In this document: in pieces, positions 16,594 to 17,620 of the stretch | How positions within the stretch are numbered: the stretch's first letter is position 1 | Layout: each line of letters opens with the position of its first letter | Assembly (NCBI GenBank): GCA_019428955.1 | Contig: JAHYJF010000039.1 | Span: 1 to 17,620, forward strand | Direction of reading: 5' to 3' | DNA: 17,620 nucleotides | From: Burkholderiaceae bacterium | GTDB taxonomy: Bacteria; Pseudomonadota; Gammaproteobacteria; Burkholderiales; Burkholderiaceae_E | Notes under the pieces: model-generated | Databases searched by the model: none | Seen by the model: the letters and a program-made list of their open reading frames with translations, nothing else | Told to the model about the DNA's origin: nothing | Translations under genes and position numbers: made by a program

Positions 16594-16599
16594 ATTGTA
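16594..16599 (-). promoter_or_regulatory. -10 element for the secreted-protein gene
   Basis: TACAAT on the minus strand ends 7 nt before the ATG at 16586, placing the start point at or next to that ATG. There is no Shine-Dalgarno. The expected -35 position (16617-16622) reads TAGGGG, and coincides with the outer arm of the palindrome at 16598-16622. Confidence 0.4.
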
Positions 16600-16622
16600 G
16601 GGGGCCAGCGGCCTGCCCCCTA
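16598..16622. repeat. Interrupted palindrome, operator-like
   Basis: TAGGGGGC (16598-16605) and GCCCCCTA (16615-16622) are perfect 8-bp inverted arms separated by 9 nt. The element spans the predicted -35 to -10 interval of the secreted-protein gene. It has no following T-run on either strand, so an operator or hairpin is more likely than an intrinsic terminator. Confidence 0.6.
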
Positions 16623-16641
16623 GCCCAGGAATGCAATCTGT

Positions 16642-16656
16642 GTAACGGGACGTAAC
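16642..16656 (+). promoter_or_regulatory. Candidate OmpR-type binding site (10-bp direct repeats)
   Basis: GTAAC at 16642-16646 recurs at 16652-16656, exactly one helical turn apart; the second copy extends to GTAACA. OmpR-family regulators bind such head-to-tail repeats, and the E. coli OmpR core resembles GTAACA. The site is 64-78 bp upstream of the ompR ATG and 56-70 bp upstream of the divergent secreted-protein ATG, which suits regulation of either gene. Confidence 0.45.
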
Positions 16657-16707
16657 AGCAGCGCGGCGAGCGCCGCCGCGATGCTGCCACAACGGCGCCA
16701 GCCCCGT

Positions 16708-16713
16708 TATCAT
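16708..16713 (+). promoter_or_regulatory. -10 element placed for leaderless transcription of ompR
   Basis: TATCAT (five of six consensus bases) is followed by exactly 6 nt and the ompR ATG at 16720. No Shine-Dalgarno lies in between, and the -35 region is weak. The spacing is identical to that at hpnC and alr. Confidence 0.45.
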
Positions 16714-16719
16714 CTCGCC

Positions 16720-17436
16720 ATGACGCTGAAATCCAACAAGGTGCTGGTGGTCGACGACGACTCACGCTTACGGGACCTGCTGCGCCGCTACCTGAGCGAG
16801 AACCAGTTCGAGGTCAGTCTGGCCCACGACGCCAACGCGATGAACGCACTGCTCCTGCGCGAACCCTTCGACCTGATCGTGCTCGATCTCATGCTGCCGG
16901 GCGAAGACGGCCTGTCGATCGTGCGCCGCCTGCGCGCCGCCCACGATCGCACGCCGATCATCATGCTCACCGCCAAGGGCGACGAGGTCGACCGCATTGT
17001 CGGGCTGGAGGTGGGCGCAGACGACTATCTGCCCAAGCCCTTCAATCCCCGCGAACTGCTGGCCAGAATCCACGCGGTGCTGCGCCGCAGCCCGACTCCG
17101 GACGGGCCAGGCGCGCCCAGCACCGAACAGATCGAGGTCGAATTCGGCGATTTCCGTTTCAACCTCGCCACGCGCACCCTGACCTGCAAGGGCGAGCCAG
17201 TAGTGATCACGACCGGCGAATTCGGCCTGCTCAAGGTTCTCGCCCAGCATCCGCGCATCCCGTTGTCGCGCGAGAAGTTGATGACGCTGGCGCGCGGCCG
17301 CGAGTACGGGGCCTATGACCGCAGCCTCGACGTGCAGATCTCGCGCCTGCGCAAGATCATCGAACTCGATCCGCAAAAGCCGCGTTTCATCCAGACGGTC
17401 TGGGGCGTGGGCTACGTGTTCATCCCGGACGAATAG
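16720..17436 (+). CDS. ompR: OmpR, osmolarity response regulator
   Basis: Cytoplasmic two-component response regulator of 238 residues, very close to E. coli OmpR. The receiver domain has the acidic pair Asp12/Asp13, phospho-acceptor Asp56 in IVLDLMLPGEDG, Thr84 in IIMLTAKG and Lys106 in DDYLPKPFNPRELLARI. The C-terminal winged-helix DNA-binding domain includes TGEFGLLKVL, LSREKLMTLARGREY, SLDVQISRLRKIIE and IQTVWGVGYVFIPD. I chose ATG 16720 because it aligns with the family N-terminus; the ATG at 16681 would add 13 unrelated residues across the predicted -10. An envZ-like gene follows after 20 nt. GTAAC direct repeats upstream suggest autoregulation. Confidence 0.96.
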   Translation: MTLKSNKVLVVDDDSRLRDLLRRYLSENQFEVSLAHDANAMNALLLREPFDLIVLDLMLPGEDGLSIVRRLRAAHDRTPIIMLTAKGDEVDRIVGLEVGADDYLPKPFNPRELLARIHAVLRRSPTPDGPGAPSTEQIEVEFGDFRFNLATRTLTCKGEPVVITTGEFGLLKVLAQHPRIPLSREKLMTLARGREYGAYDRSLDVQISRLRKIIELDPQKPRFIQTVWGVGYVFIPDE

Positions 17437-17456
17437 GCGCGGGGCCCGGAACCGCC

Positions 17457-17620
17457 GTGCGGATCAGCCTGTTCTGGCGCACCTTCCTGCTGCTGGCGGC
17501 GCTGCTCGGTGCCACCCTGCTGGCGGTATTCGGTCTGGCACGGGCGCTCGACTCGGCCCCGCCGGAGCAGCGGGTGGCCTGGGAAGTGGCCTCGGTTCTG
17601 AACCTGACCCGCTCGGCGCT
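17457..17620 (+). CDS. envZ: EnvZ-like sensor histidine kinase, N-terminal fragment
   Basis: The frame opens at a GTG 20 nt after the ompR stop and continues off the right edge, so only about 54 residues are seen. They read MRISLFWRTFLLLAALLGATL and onward: a short basic start, one membrane segment of about 20 hydrophobic residues, then the beginning of a periplasmic region (ARALDSAPPEQRVAWEVAS). This matches the N-terminus of OmpR-partner kinases. No HAMP, dimerisation or ATPase domain is in the window, so the assignment rests on position, the first membrane segment and the identity of the neighbouring ompR. Confidence 0.8.
   Translation, partial: MRISLFWRTFLLLAALLGATLLAVFGLARALDSAPPEQRVAWEVASVLNLTRSA

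Noticed and set aside
16663..16676. GCGGCG-AG-CGCCGC palindrome upstream of ompR
   Set aside because: The two-base loop is too small for a good hairpin, and the simple GCG/CGC composition recurs by chance in this DNA.

Overview
The window is GC-rich, densely packed chromosomal DNA of a Betaproteobacterium. Rhodocyclales (for example an Accumulibacter- or Dechloromonas-like lineage) is my best guess. This rests on remembered gene order (tRNA-Leu/tig/clpP/clpX/lon/hupB/tRNA-Val/tRNA-Asp; radA/alr/lplT; a clear OmpR) and on protein resemblance, not on a search. No insertion sequence, prophage module, CRISPR array, toxin-antitoxin pair or recognisable defence island is visible. Nearly every gene belongs to a known family, and I do not see a new multi-gene system.

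Layout. (1) 1-315: a flank holding at most a doubtful small ORF, plus a clear terminator for the tRNAs. (2) 316-488: tRNA-Asp and tRNA-Val, minus strand. (3) 546-6863: the protein-quality-control block, all minus strand. In transcription order it runs trigger factor, ClpP, ClpX, Lon and then HU. The first three look like one operon. Lon has a possible heat-shock promoter of its own, and HU has a good sigma-70 promoter. (4) 6910-6994: tRNA-Leu upstream of tig. (5) 7049-10151: hpnC-hpnD-hpnE, plus strand, the three-enzyme route from farnesyl diphosphate to squalene, coupled by two 4-nt GTGA overlaps. No squalene-hopene cyclase is present. (6) 10201-12658: alr-radA, minus strand, divergent from lplT (plus strand, to 14044). 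(7) 14067-16088: tsaB-rimI-udg, minus strand, with overlapping ends. (8) 16116-16586: an unrecognised secreted Arg-rich protein, divergent from ompR-envZ. The envZ-like gene runs off the right edge.

The most interesting material is regulatory. The starts of hpnC, alr and ompR each have a TAnnnT-type -10 hexamer exactly 6 nt upstream and no Shine-Dalgarno sequence, which is the geometry of leaderless transcripts. The tsaB and secreted-protein starts come close (8 and 7 nt). The region between the secreted-protein gene and ompR holds two perfect 5-bp direct repeats 10 bp apart (GTAAC-N5-GTAAC), which fits an OmpR-type binding site. It also holds a perfect 8-bp-arm interrupted palindrome spanning the predicted core promoter of the secreted-protein gene. 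All regulatory calls were made by eye and are inference until transcript ends are mapped.
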